Source: Catonia carolina (taxonomy: Eukaryota; Arthropoda; Insecta; Hemiptera; Achilidae). From it: a stretch of DNA of 64,000 bases. The stretch spans positions 53,172,001 through 53,236,000 of the forward strand of contig JAQMRL010000006.1 in the NCBI GenBank assembly GCA_035578175.1, read 5' to 3'. Of this stretch, positions 1-9,025 are shown one piece after another (position 1 is the first letter of the stretch; each line of letters begins with the position of its first letter). The notes below the pieces were generated by a model. That model saw only the letters and a list, made by a program, of their open reading frames with translations. It was not told where the DNA came from and did not search any database. A program made the translations under genes and the position numbers.

Positions 1-575
1 ATGGTCAGCCAATTATATGACTGAAGTATTTAAGAACAGAAGAAGTAGAGGTGTAAAAGACTTAAGTCAGGGTTATCTCCTGTGAGAGTAATGAATTTCA
101 TAATACAGTCAGACCCTGTGGTGAATGAAGTGAAGGTGTGTCATTTGCAGGGAAAGTAGATGTTTTTCAGAGGTCCTGGCATGCTGATAAGCATACTTTT
201 CTACTCAGTGATTAAATGAGTGATGAAAGCAACAGTAAATCACCTTACTTATCGTTTTACTTAGTAAAGCCTCTTGGCAACGGTTCTTAAAGTGTGCGCC
301 GCAGCGCCCAGGGCACCATTCCTCGGCATAAATAATCATTTCTTTTGACATTTTACCTTCTACCTCCTTCTCTGAGCATGGAATCACCCACATAAAATAC
401 CTGATGACAATTTACAATTTGTACAGAACATTGGTTGATAATAAGGTTCATTTTTTCCATAATAACAAGGGCGCCACCAGAAATGATCTGTAGATTAAGG
501 AGGCCGTGGGTCTACAAAGTTTGCTCTAGAGGTTCAAACCAGCTTTCCGGCTGATGACCTAAACAACAACACCCT
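1..575 (+). mobile_element. SINE-A copy, 5' cut by window edge, internally interrupted
   Basis: Begins inside the family A consensus (ATGGTCAGCCAATTATATGA) and runs through the CCAGACCCTGTGGTGAATGA-type core to the (AAC) tail at about 571. A block at 278-523 is foreign to the family and splits the CCTCTAGAGG motif. Divergence from younger copies is visible throughout. Confidence 0.75.
278..523. mobile_element. hAT-like non-autonomous insertion inside SINE-A
   Basis: The left end CAACGGTTCTTAAAGTGTGC resembles a hAT terminus (CAGNGGTTCTCAAA type). The insertion interrupts SINE-A exactly at its CTCTAGAG palindrome: 524-531 reads CTCTAGAG, and the left flank 271-277 reads a decayed CTCTTGG. The right terminus (ACAAAGTTTG) is worn, so the inverted repeat is not clean. 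A short minus-strand open frame crossing it is not treated as a gene. Confidence 0.45.
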
Positions 576-593
576 TATTCATAAACATTTACT

Positions 594-1245
594 ATTACAG
601 CATCTCTTAAAGAATTCATCAAAACCCGCTTTCTTCTTCTTCTCCACAAGTATCCATTTTTGGAATTATTGGTCCTTCCAACATTTCATCAGTCATCATA
701 ACCTTCTTCTACCATATGGCATTAACCAAATGGAGAATTCTCATAACATTCATATGCTGGATGTAATGATACCATCTTTGTGTACATTCCGTTACTCTAT
801 CAATTGAAGAACTTAGTGGAAGAAGGCATTATGTAACTAAAATATAGTTTTCAGAGGAATGAAATCAAAATTCTAAAGCTTCCATCTTTTTATGAATTGC
901 CTAATTTCTTTCATTTCAGTAACTACATATTACCATCCTCTTTATTCAATTAAAATTTATTTGAGCATTCCTTTTCAGTACCTACCACTTTTCTCATATT
1001 TTTCTTATGCATTTGACACCTTTGTTCTCTAAATATCTGTTTAGTACACTTTGAGAATGGATAAACGGTATTTGAAAATAGAAAACAAAATGTTTCATAA
1101 CAGAATTTTGTTAAGAAATACCAAAAAACAGCTTTTTCTGGTGAAGATAAATATATAATACCACAGTTAAATGTTATTCTTCCAAAAAGGTGTCTCTAAG
1201 ACTGAAGTTCATTCTGGTGGAAGGCGTCAAGGTAATCTTGACACT
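594..1245. other. No recognisable feature
   Basis: AT-rich sequence with no coherent coding frame, RNA gene or repeat matching the families in this window. Confidence 0.5.
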
Positions 1246-1249
1246 TTAA

Positions 1250-1557
1250 TCCTTTCATTGCCGGGTCCGAACACCCTTCGGAGTCGAGTGTGTTTTCCCT
1301 GTGCCGACTCCGTATATGCTTCGGGTCTGCCTAGCGCGCTCTTATATTTCTTTTAGAAGCCGGCAGTGAACCTATCATTACTATTTTGACCTCAGCACAC
1401 AGTAAACATTGTATTCTTCTCTTTTTTTTAGTAAATCACTGTTTTCACAAAAATCTTACACTTTGTACGTATATTTAGAGTAAATACTATAAAAAATGGT
1501 AAAACATAAATCGGCACATGAAATTATGTAACGAAAATAACGGTGGCAGCGAAAGGG
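1250..1557. mobile_element. piggyBac-like MITE with TTAA target duplication
   Basis: Flanked by TTAA at 1246-1249 and 1558-1561. Terminal inverted repeats read TCCTTTCATTGCC on the left and, reverse-complemented from the right, CCCTTTCGCTGCC. TTAA duplication with CCC-type termini is the signature of piggyBac superfamily elements. The GC-richer interior has no transposase. The 61-codon plus frame over this element is not gene-like. Confidence 0.65.
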
Positions 1558-1569
1558 TTAAAGGACTAC

Positions 1570-1695
1570 TTCTTCTTCTTCAGGTGCCTTCTCCATTACG
1601 AAGGTTGGCTATCATCATGGTCAGTCATACCTTGTCCACTGCTGCTCTGAAAAGGTCATGCGACGAGCAGTTAAACGCTTCTCTCAGGTTTCTAT
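1570..1695 (-). mobile_element. LINE-L2 3' end with 10-bp target-site duplication
   Basis: The minus strand encodes the last residues of a non-LTR reverse transcriptase (NLREAF..SSHDLFRAAVDKV, then MIANLRNGEGT) followed at once by a (GAA)n tail, seen here as TTCTTCTTCTTC. The perfect duplication AAAGGACTAC lies at 1560-1569 and 1696-1705. The family recurs at 14440-14960, 29956-30064 and 30158-30415. The insertion abuts the piggyBac-like MITE, whose terminal TTAA overlaps the duplicated target. Confidence 0.75.
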
Positions 1696-1705
1696 AAAGG
1701 ACTAC

Positions 1706-2110
1706 AGAACATTAAATTAAGCAGGCTCGTACATCACTTATTCTCTAATATTTCCTTAAACTGTAGAGACAAGAGTTCAAATCTTCATCAATCCAAAAAA
1801 AAAAGTTTTTTAAGTTTTTGAAAAAAAAATGTTACATAGCACCTTCATCCACTAAGCTCTTCAATTAGAGGTTGAAGATTCAGTTTACCTCTAATGTCCA
1901 TGTTTATTCGACTATCTTATCTGGTGCACCCACTGACTGAATTCAAAATTCTCATCACAGCTATTCTTGTGTATGTTGGCTTCTTAGTGACCAACGCTAA
2001 CTGTATTTACACATTTAAGACTACAAATTTCAGTCTAACTTTGTTTTTAGTACTCTTTTATTAGTTACAGTATAAATTAAATTTATCGCCTTACCTTTGG
2101 TTACTTTTTA
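1706..2110. other. No recognisable feature
   Basis: AT-rich; contains two A-runs near 1795-1830. No repeat or coding signal recognised. Confidence 0.5.
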
Positions 2111-2112
2111 AG

Positions 2113-2160
2113 TTTAAAAAACTTACGCGCGTTTCGGTGGTACCACCTTCTTCAGAGCAT
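2113..2160 (-). ncRNA. Candidate type I hammerhead ribozyme (Penelope-like context)
   Basis: Read on the minus strand, CTGAAGA (2155-2149) is followed by a GGTGG-TA-CCACC stem-loop (2147-2136), then GAAA (2135-2132), then C-G-C-G-C-G-U-A. This fits the core CUGANGA / stem II / GAAA. A15.1 pairs with U16.1; stem III has two further C:G and G:C pairs and a 2-nt loop; the cleavage triplet is GUA. Stem I starts A:U, G:C, U:G. Very short stem III is known for hammerheads in Penelope-like retroelements. No Penelope coding sequence is visible nearby, so this would be a solo remnant. Confidence 0.45.
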
Positions 2161-2165
2161 ATTAT

Positions 2166-2689
2166 TAAAATTCAGAACGGTGTTTCCATTTAGTCATTTA
2201 AATTAAAACTGGTTTAAATTTCATTCCTGTATTTGTTTATACTTATTACAAAACATGGCAGCAGCTCCTTAAATGAAATTGCCATCTTTAAATTTGAATT
2301 GTTCATTAATTATTTTATCTTTATTTAAATTTATGTGGATGCATTTTTTGTATTTTACATTTATTATCGTATGTACATTATTTCCAATATATACAAATCC
2401 TCTTCTATTTTTCCAAAATTATTTCCTGGGTCTTTCACATGTTTTGTATAATTTAATTAAATTTTATTGTATTTGTATGCTCTCTCATGTTCTTTAAATC
2501 TGGTATAAAAATTGTAAGTTGTCATTCCGATTTAGAACATATCGCAATCCTTATTTCCACATTTTTTCTTATATATCCCTTTATTTTCAAATTTGTCATT
2601 TTCATGATTTATTTACTAATTAATTTTTTATAATTAACTTTATATGCAATTCTATAGTGTCTTTTTAATGGTTTTACTATATTTTATTA
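2166..2689. other. AT-rich stretch, no recognised gene
   Basis: A 74-codon plus frame at 2273-2497 is a hydrophobic product of T-rich sequence and has no support as a gene. If the hammerhead marks a Penelope-like element, its body could be here, but no reverse transcriptase or GIY-YIG motif was seen. Confidence 0.4.
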
Positions 2690-2905
2690 GTGCTGTATTA
2701 TTTAGGTCATCAGGTGAAAGGTTCGTTTGAACCTCTAGAGGCTTTACTAAGTAAAACGAGGAGTGACATGGTTCACCATGGCTTCCTCACTGAGTGGAAA
2801 AGTATGCTTATCAGCATACCAGGCCCTCTGAAAAGCATCAACTTTCCAACCTGCAAATTACACCTTCACTTTTTATTCACCGCAAGGTCTGGCTGTAAAT
2901 CAAAT
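2690..2905 (-). mobile_element. SINE-A copy, 5' truncated
   Basis: Starts with the reverse complement of the family A tail (TTTAGGTCATCAG) and ends in the GGTCTGGCTGTA segment. The head half of the element (GCCCATAACAGACAGG side) is missing. Confidence 0.8.
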
Positions 2906-3516
2906 GTTGTACCATGAAAATTCTCCAGTAAATAAAATGCTGACACTTTATAATAAATGTAACAAAATTATTGATCTTTTTTTTGACAACAGTCATCTTT
3001 TGCAAAAAAAATATTGTGTTTAGTTCTTAAATAAAAAATAACAGTATTGTACAATTTATTAGAAGACTTTATGATAAATTTGTTAGTATTATTGACCTTT
3101 TTTGACAATCAGTTAAGTTGTAAATATGAATTCAGTTATTCCTAAATTTGAATTTTTGTTCCACGGCTCCTGTTCTGATATTTTTGCTTTTCTTTTTTCT
3201 TTCTATCTTTAATATTTTTTCTTTTCTTTCTAAAATATACTGTAATTTATTTGTAAGTGTATACAGTAAATGCTTCGGTTAAATTTTTATGTTTGTTTGT
3301 GTGTATTATATTCAATTTTATACCATTATATTATTACATGATTATTATAACTATACTTATCGTATTAAAATATTATATTCATCATGTTCACATATTATAT
3401 TAATCATATTCATATAATATAATCATCACATTCATACGATTTTATAGGTTATGAAGTTGAAGCATCATTATTGCATATATTATAAGCTTGTTGAATTATG
3501 ATTTTATGTGTTATAT
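2906..3516. other. No recognisable feature
   Basis: Very AT-rich with short ATATTAT/CATATT runs near 3340-3440. No coding or repeat-family match. Confidence 0.5.
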
Positions 3517-3528
3517 AATATGTTTTCT

Positions 3529-3921
3529 GCCCATAACAGACAGGTGGAGTGTCAAATTATTTACACTCAGTCTGTTAGTTGCAGGGCTAAAATAAATAGT
3601 TCTGTATCTTATCACATGGTCAGCCAATTAAATGACTGAATCATTAAGGAACAGAAGAGGTAGAGGTGTAAAAGACACCAATCAGAGTTATCTCCTCTGA
3701 AAGTAATGAATTTCATTATACAGCCAGACCCTGTGGTGAATGAAGTGAAGGTGTCATTTGCAGAGTGGAAAATATGTGCTTTTCAGAGGGCTCGGCATGC
3801 TGATAAGTGTACTTTTCCATTCAGTGAGGAAGGCAATGGTAAACCACCTCACTCCTCGATTTACTTAGTAAAACCTCTACAGGTTCAAACCAGCCTTTTG
3901 GCTGATGACCTAAACAACAAC
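3529..3921 (+). mobile_element. SINE-A, full length, with 10-bp target-site duplication
   Basis: Near-consensus copy from GCCCATAACAGACAGGTGGA to the CCTAAACAACAAC tail. It is bounded by the perfect direct repeat AATATGTTTT at 3517-3526 and 3922-3931. A 3' A-rich tail plus a 10-bp duplication indicates target-primed retroposition. The 75-codon frame inside it recurs in other copies (10070, 19219, 38749, 40665, 49209) because the repeat is young, not because it is shown to be a protein. Confidence 0.9.
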
Positions 3922-3931
3922 AATATGTTTT

Positions 3932-4450
3932 AAGAGAGCAGTATTGGGTTTTACCTGTTGCTCTCATATGTAATACTTTCTTAAATAAATAAATTATATT
4001 CATATAGGGCAAAAAAGAGTAAAAAACGTTTATTTATTCTGTTAGCTAATGTGTATCTAATAAGTTAACACTAATAAAACGAGATCTACATCAGGCAGGC
4101 GATTTAATGCCATTAAAATGAAAGCATTAACAATAAGCCACCCCTTTTTTGTCCAATGACAATTATTTATTACTTATAAGGGTACCGGCACCCATTCATT
4201 CTACTTGTTATTGTTAATCACGCTTTCATACAATTATTGGCTACATCCCTCCATGATACTGGTTCAACTTGTATACGGGCGTCGCGTGCCAGTGAACCCG
4301 TGTGCCAATCTATAAGCCTATTTTAAAATAATGTAATACTTACAAAAGAGGGTGTCGTCCGGAGATGGGTCTTTAAAAAAGGGTTGTTATCTAAGAACCT
4401 AAAAACATATTTAAAATATCTTATTTAATTTTCCCATAAAGCTAACTAGT
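3932..4450. other. No recognised gene
   Basis: Mixed AT-rich sequence; no family match identified. Confidence 0.45.
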
Positions 4451-4454
4451 TGAT

Positions 4455-5240
4455 AACGATTGTTTCAAATCGATTTTTAACCGGAAATACACGTTTCCTG
4501 GCCCCCTAACACAAAAAACAATTTTTTTTAGGTTCGGCTGAGTGTGTGAACAAAATATCTCAAGAACGGAAGGGCGTACGAAGATGAAATTTGGAACTTA
4601 AGTTAGGTATAGTACCACTATCGGACCCGAAACGAAATTTTCATCAAAATCGGTCAACCGGAAGTAGTATTTTATTCGTGAGATTTTTCACTTTTTTACG
4701 ATTTTTTTCAAAAACGGCTCCTACAATTTTTTTTAAATTGCCTTATTTAACTAACATTTTACTCTACAAGATAGGGTAACCACCATATCTGCTGAAATTC
4801 TTGAGGACCTATCTCGTTATAAGAAAGGATTTTTAAGACCGCACCCTTAATATTCATTTTAGGGCAAAAGTAAAATATAGGTAATTAAAGTTGGAGGAAA
4901 TTAAAAACCCTACTTTTATTTAACCGTTTTCTACAACGCTTATTTCAGCGTTAATTAATAATTTTCTGTATTTTTCTTATCAAAATCGGTAAGAAACTAA
5001 ATTTTTTAGGGCTTTATTATCCATTTTACGACAAAAGTGTTTTTTTTTTATGTCTGACTGTTTTGCAATTTCTGCTAATGAAGACGGTGGAGGATGATGA
5101 TATAGGAAAGTGAGTGATGAAAAAATGCCAGACCTGACCGGGAATCGAACCCGGGACCCCGGCGTAGAAGCCAGCTGTGCTAAAAGTGTAAATGATCAAT
5201 GTTATAGAAAATTAAATAATTACTAAAATACAGTGCGAAT
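4455..5240 (+). repeat. Diverged family C copy
   Basis: Shows family C landmarks in order: TTTTTAACCGGAAATACACG, GTGTGTGAACAAAATATCTC, TTTTCATCAAAATCGGTCAA, and a CTCTACAAGATAGGGTA segment. It is interrupted by SINE-F at 5041-5181 and then continues with TATAGAAAATTAAA. The GT microsatellite seen in young copies is reduced here. Confidence 0.7.
5041..5181 (-). mobile_element. SINE-F (tRNA-derived) inserted in family C
   Basis: Poly-T at the left is the reverse-strand A tail. The minus strand carries a tRNA-like B box (GGTTCGATTCC type, seen as GGAATCGAACCC) and an acceptor-like head. The target duplication AAAAGTGT is present at 5033-5040 and 5182-5189. Not a functional tRNA gene: no closed cloverleaf, and long non-tRNA body. 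Confidence 0.8.
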
Positions 5241-5394
5241 GGGAGGGGTGAAGTAGGGGGGAGAGAGAGAGAGTGCTTTTGAACACAATATTTTATTTTG
5301 CCCCCGAAAAATATTTCTGGAACGTGCCTGTGAAGTGTTTTCTGATTATTACATTTCCTGTTATGTTAACCAGTTCACAAAAAATAATGCATCA

Positions 5395-5540
5395 AATTGT
5401 TCATGCCCGCCTCCGAAGCGTAATGTTTAGCGGCGCTTGCATACAACGCGGAGGTCCCAGGTTCGATTCTCGACTAGGGTCTGGAAATTTTCACAAGTTA
5501 AAACCTACCGTAGTCGCTCTGGGCGCGACTTTAAAATAAT
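5395..5540 (+). mobile_element. SINE-G (tRNA-derived) copy
   Basis: GCCTCCGAAGCG head, CGCGGAGGTCCCAGGTTCGA B-box region, then AGGGTCTGGAAATT and a TAGTCGCT body. The same order occurs at 7209-7388 (minus) and 15569-15750. Confidence 0.6.
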
Positions 5541-5544
5541 AATG

Positions 5545-6110
5545 AATTAAAAAATAATTGCTCATGTTTTTGAAAAAAAAAATTTGATAGCCTTGGTGAC
5601 CTCAAATCTTATTGTGCGTGCATGATGTGAATTGGAAAAAGGGAAGGCCTAATGAAAATTCTTGTTACGTAGGAGATCAGACTGTTACACTGTACGCTTA
5701 CGTATAAACCAGTTTTATCAGCCGATTATTTTCTTAATTTTCTTTCTTATTTTAACAAGATTACTATTTTTATACCGCATTTAACGTACATCATTGTAGT
5801 TGGGAAATACCCACAACCTTGATGTCTTTAAAAAAATAAAATAAAATGTTTTAACACGAAATTTCAATTATTTTGTAAAAAACGAAAATCTTACTAAATT
5901 ATATTTAAATTAAGAAATATTTCGTAAAATAAAGATCTTTCCTTATTAGATATATTAAATAAATTTTTGTTTGTTTTCGTGTTTAATTAGGTTTAATTTC
6001 ACTTAATTTCACAAAATTCAATTTTGTATCATTTCAGTGATGAAAAAGTTATTTTAATAAAAATTTAAAAAAATCATGTCAACCAATTTCATTTTACAAT
6101 AATGACATTT
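5545..6110. other. No recognisable feature
   Basis: AT-rich, no gene, RNA or family match. Confidence 0.5.
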
Positions 6111-6114
6111 TACC

Positions 6115-6515
6115 CATAACAGAACGCCCGTAACAGACAGGTGGAGTGTCAAATTATTTACATTCAATCTGTTCGTTGCAGGGCTAAAATAAATAGTTCT
6201 GTTTCTTATCACATGGTCAGCCAATTATATGACTGAATCATTTATGAACAGAAGAGGTAAAAGTGTAAAAGACACTAATCAGAGATATCTCCTTTAAAAG
6301 TAATGAATTTCATTATACAGCCAGACCCTGTGGTGAATGAAGTGAAGGTGTCATTTCCATAGTGGAAAATATGTGCTTTTCAGAGGGCCTGGCATGCTGA
6401 TAAGCGTACTTTTCCACTCAGTGAGGAAGGCAATAGTAACCCACCTCACTCCTCGTTTTACTTAGTAAAACCTCTAGAGGTTCAAACCAGCCTTGCGGCT
6501 GATAACCTAAAAAAC
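6115..6515 (+). mobile_element. SINE-A copy
   Basis: Head at about 6133 (CGTAACAGACAGGTGGAGTG) to tail at 6500-6515 (GATAACCTAAAAAACACC). It lies directly upstream of a second SINE-A in the same orientation. Confidence 0.85.
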
Positions 6516-6522
6516 ACCAACA

Positions 6523-7028
6523 CCCATAACAGGTAGGTGAAGTGTTAAATTAATTATTTGCACTCGATCTGGGCTACAAAAAATAGTTCTGTTTCTTATC
6601 ACATGGTCAGCCAATTATATTTCTGTAGCATTTAAAAACAGATGAGGAAGATGTGTAAAAGACACAAATCAGAGTTATCTCCTCTGAGAGTAATGAATTT
6701 CATTATAAGCCAGACCCTGTTGTGACTGAAGTAAAGGTGTCATTTGCATAGTGGAAAGTAGATGCTTTTCACAGGGCCTGGTATGCTGATAAGAATACTT
6801 TTCAACTCGGTGAGGAAGGTAAGGCAAACCACCTCACTCCTCGTTTTACTTATGACAGCTCTATCGTCACATTGTTTAATAAGAGTTCTACGGAACGGCC
6901 TCCAGGTCTATGCCTTTTGGCGACCAATTTGAGGGGAGGTGGTGGGGGAAATGCCAGCAAACCATTATGACGGCTCTATTCTAGAGGTTTAAACCAGCCT
7001 ATCGCCTGATGACCTAAACAATAACATA
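6523..7028 (+). mobile_element. SINE-A copy with internal 120-bp insertion
   Basis: Head CCCATAACAGGTAGGTGAAG and tail GATGACCTAAACAATAAC. A GC-richer block at about 6855-6983 (with AGGGGAGGTGGTGGGGG) is foreign to the family and is bracketed by similar TTATGACAGCTCTAT / TTATGACGGCTCTAT sequences, which may be its target duplication. Together with 6115-6515 it forms a head-to-tail SINE pair. Confidence 0.8.
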
Positions 7029-7104
7029 AACGGCATTGCAGCAGTCTTCTCAAAATTTTTATGTGATAACAACACTTCTCTTAAATTTATTTTCATTGGC
7101 TTTT

Positions 7105-7190
7105 TTCCCTTGATTGCCACATTAGTGTAGCGGTCAGCGCAACTGGGTTCAGGGGTCCCGGGTTCGAATAACGGTCTGTTATATTTCACC
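7105..7190 (+). mobile_element. tRNA-like SINE head (SINE-F-related)
   Basis: AGTGTAGCGGTCAGCGCAAC (A-box-like) and GGTCCCGGGTTCGAA (B-box-like) at tRNA-like spacing, followed by unrelated sequence. Similar to the head of the copy at 31262. Confidence 0.55.
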
Positions 7191-7208
7191 TCATATCATT
7201 ATTTTTCT

Positions 7209-7388
7209 ATTATATATTTTTTTTATTTATTTATGTAAAGTCCCATCAACAGCTTGATCATTAGCGACTACAGTGGGTTATGGAACGTTGAGTTGTGACT
7301 TGTTATAATTTCCAGACCCTACCCAGGAATAGAACCCGGGACCTCCGCGTGGTCGGCCAGCTTGCTACCAATACCCCACGGAGGCGGT
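7209..7388 (-). mobile_element. SINE-G copy
   Basis: Minus-strand reading: GCCTCCGTGGGGTATTGGTA head, CGCGGAGGTCCCGGGTTC B box, AGGGTCTGGAAATTATAAC body, and an A-rich tail seen as TTTTTTTATTTATTTATG on the plus strand. Confidence 0.7.
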
Positions 7389-7443
7389 CGTTATATATTA
7401 ATATTATTATTATTATATTACCTAAGCACAAGCTTAACTCTTA

Positions 7444-7776
7444 TTACCTCTTGACAGATAACGCGGAATGAGCTGGCGCATTGTCTTGGTGGAGAACCCA
7501 TGATTTGTCCTTCCACATTTCGGGGCGTTTTTTCCTTGCTCTTTGACGTAGTTTAGAACGTACCTCAAGGTAGTAATATTGATTAATTGTTTGATCTTCA
7601 GGAATCCAGTGAAGGTACACAATCCCATGGATATAAAAAAAAACAATCATCATTGCTTTAAATTTTGACTTGCTCATTGAGCTTTTTTGGCTCTCGGTGA
7701 AGTTCGGCTATTCCAGTGGATGGATTGGCGCTTCGTTTCCGGATCATAAGTAAAAAACCACGTCTCATCACATGTT
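7444..7776 (-). pseudogene. mariner transposase, central segment (inverted)
   Basis: The minus strand from about 7776 reads CDETWFFTYDPETKRQ, then after a one-base frameshift near 7680 MSKSKFKAMMIVFF, continuing to KDKSWVLHQDNAPAH and a premature stop at 7444. This matches the DDE region of mariner (DD34D) transposases: the first catalytic Asp is in CDETW and the second in HQDNAPAH. The segment with the third Asp is missing. It ends head to head with the C-terminal fragment at 7786. Confidence 0.85.
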
Positions 7777-7785
7777 ATTATCTTC

Positions 7786-7980
7786 TACCTGTTCCCTAAG
7801 GTGAAATCTGCATTAAAAGGGACAAGATTTGAGTCTGAGGAAGCTGTAAAAGAGAAAGCAGCTCTTGTCCTAAAGGAGCTGACAGAAGATGACTTCCAGC
7901 ACTGTTTCCAACAATGGAAAATTCGCATGGAGCGTTGTAGGTATAGAGAAGGAGTGTATATTGAAGGTGACAATAAGTGA
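7786..7980 (+). pseudogene. mariner transposase, C-terminal segment
   Basis: The plus strand encodes FYLFPKVKSALKGTRFES, EEAVKEKAALVLKELTEDDF and QHCFQQWKIRMERCR, ending ...EGDNK and a TGA at 7978-7980. This is the typical C-terminus of mariner transposases, starting just where the minus-strand fragment breaks off. A terminal GCCACGCCTCG followed by TA (8036-8047) is the likely 3' inverted repeat and resembles the terminus of the foldback element at 22273-22599. The two pieces most likely come from one element with an internal inversion. Confidence 0.85.
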
Positions 7981-8236
7981 TTACGTATAAAATAAAAATA
8001 CAATTTTTTACAACGTCAGTATCGTTATTTAATAGCCACGCCTCGTATGTATTATCTATTACATTTGACTTTTTAGCAGTGCACTCCATCTAATGGGTCT
8101 TTGTTGTACTACAAATTATGTTTTCTTTGTATTCTGTTTATTCGTATCAAAATGGCGGGAAATACTTCAACTCAATCTACAAGTCGAAACAATTTCTTAG
8201 GACTCAACCCTTGCCCCGTACAGGTATAGTATACTA

Positions 8237-9023
8237 CAGAGTGATTTTTTAGACCTGTTACCCAATTGTTAATGTCTTGTAATATTTTTCTAAAAAAAAT
8301 AAATTTTGTTTTGTGACACTAAGTTGGTAGCCCTACTCAACCAGTATGGATATGGCAGTGTGAGTTGATTCTCCTTGAGCTGTGTAAAATTTTGTGCCAT
8401 TCCCGGTCGTGCTACGAACAGAATGTCTTTTATCCTAAAACAATCTCTTGTTTAAATCTGGAGGCTGAAGCTCTAGAACTAATCGAATGTGATACGGATA
8501 CAATTTCAATTTTTTAGCAGCTTTCTGAGCACTCGAACATGACAAATCAACATGCGAGGAAAGTTTTTGTAAACTTTTCTATGGAGAATTTAGCAATCTT
8601 GTTTTCACATTCTCTTAACGTCATCTGTCAAGAGAGTTGGTTGACCACTACGTTTTCTGCTGCAAACAATACCTGCCTCTAAAAATCAGTTAGTTAGCCT
8701 AGAAATTGACTAGAATAGAGTGGAGGAACACCAAAAAATTTAATTTGAAATTATTCTTTTACACTCGCATACGATTTTGTAGCAAAATATTGTTCAAGAA
8801 TGAAAATCCGTTGTTCTAGGGTAAAAGACATTCTGTTCGTAACACAACTGGAAACAGCACAAAATTTTACGCAACTCAAGGAGAATCAACTCAAACTGTC
8901 GTATCTATACTGGTTGAGTAGGGCTACCTTACTAACTTTGTGTCACAAAACAAAATATCCCTTTCTTAGAAAAAAATTATCAGACATTAACAATTGGGTA
9001 ACAGGACTAAAAAAATCACCCGG
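8237..9023. mobile_element. Tc1/mariner-type element with about 200-bp inverted arms
   Basis: Flanked by TA at 8235-8236 and 9024-9025. The left end CAGAGTGATTTTTTAGACC matches the reverse complement of the right end (CCGGGTGATTTTTTTAGTCC). The inverted match continues for roughly 200 bp (8237-8456 against 8805-9023). The 123-codon plus frame at 8800 lies in the right arm and is not a gene. Confidence 0.8.
8460..8690 (-). pseudogene. Transposase N-terminal HTH remnant
   Basis: The minus strand between the arms reads QPTLLTDDVKR in one frame, followed after shifts by SCSSAQKAAKKLKLYPYHI and LVLELQPPDLNKR. This resembles the helix-turn-helix/linker part of Tc1/mariner-superfamily transposases (GRPTLLTDD..., ...LKLHPYR...). 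Frameshifts and stops make it inactive, and no DDE catalytic region remains. Confidence 0.55.
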
Positions 9024-9025
9024 TA

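Noticed and set aside
3706..3933. Recurring MNFIIQPDPVVNEVKVSF-type frame as a conserved gene
   Set aside because: It recurs because SINE-A copies are similar; many copies have stops or shifts in it and the region has no codon-level conservation that can be seen here.
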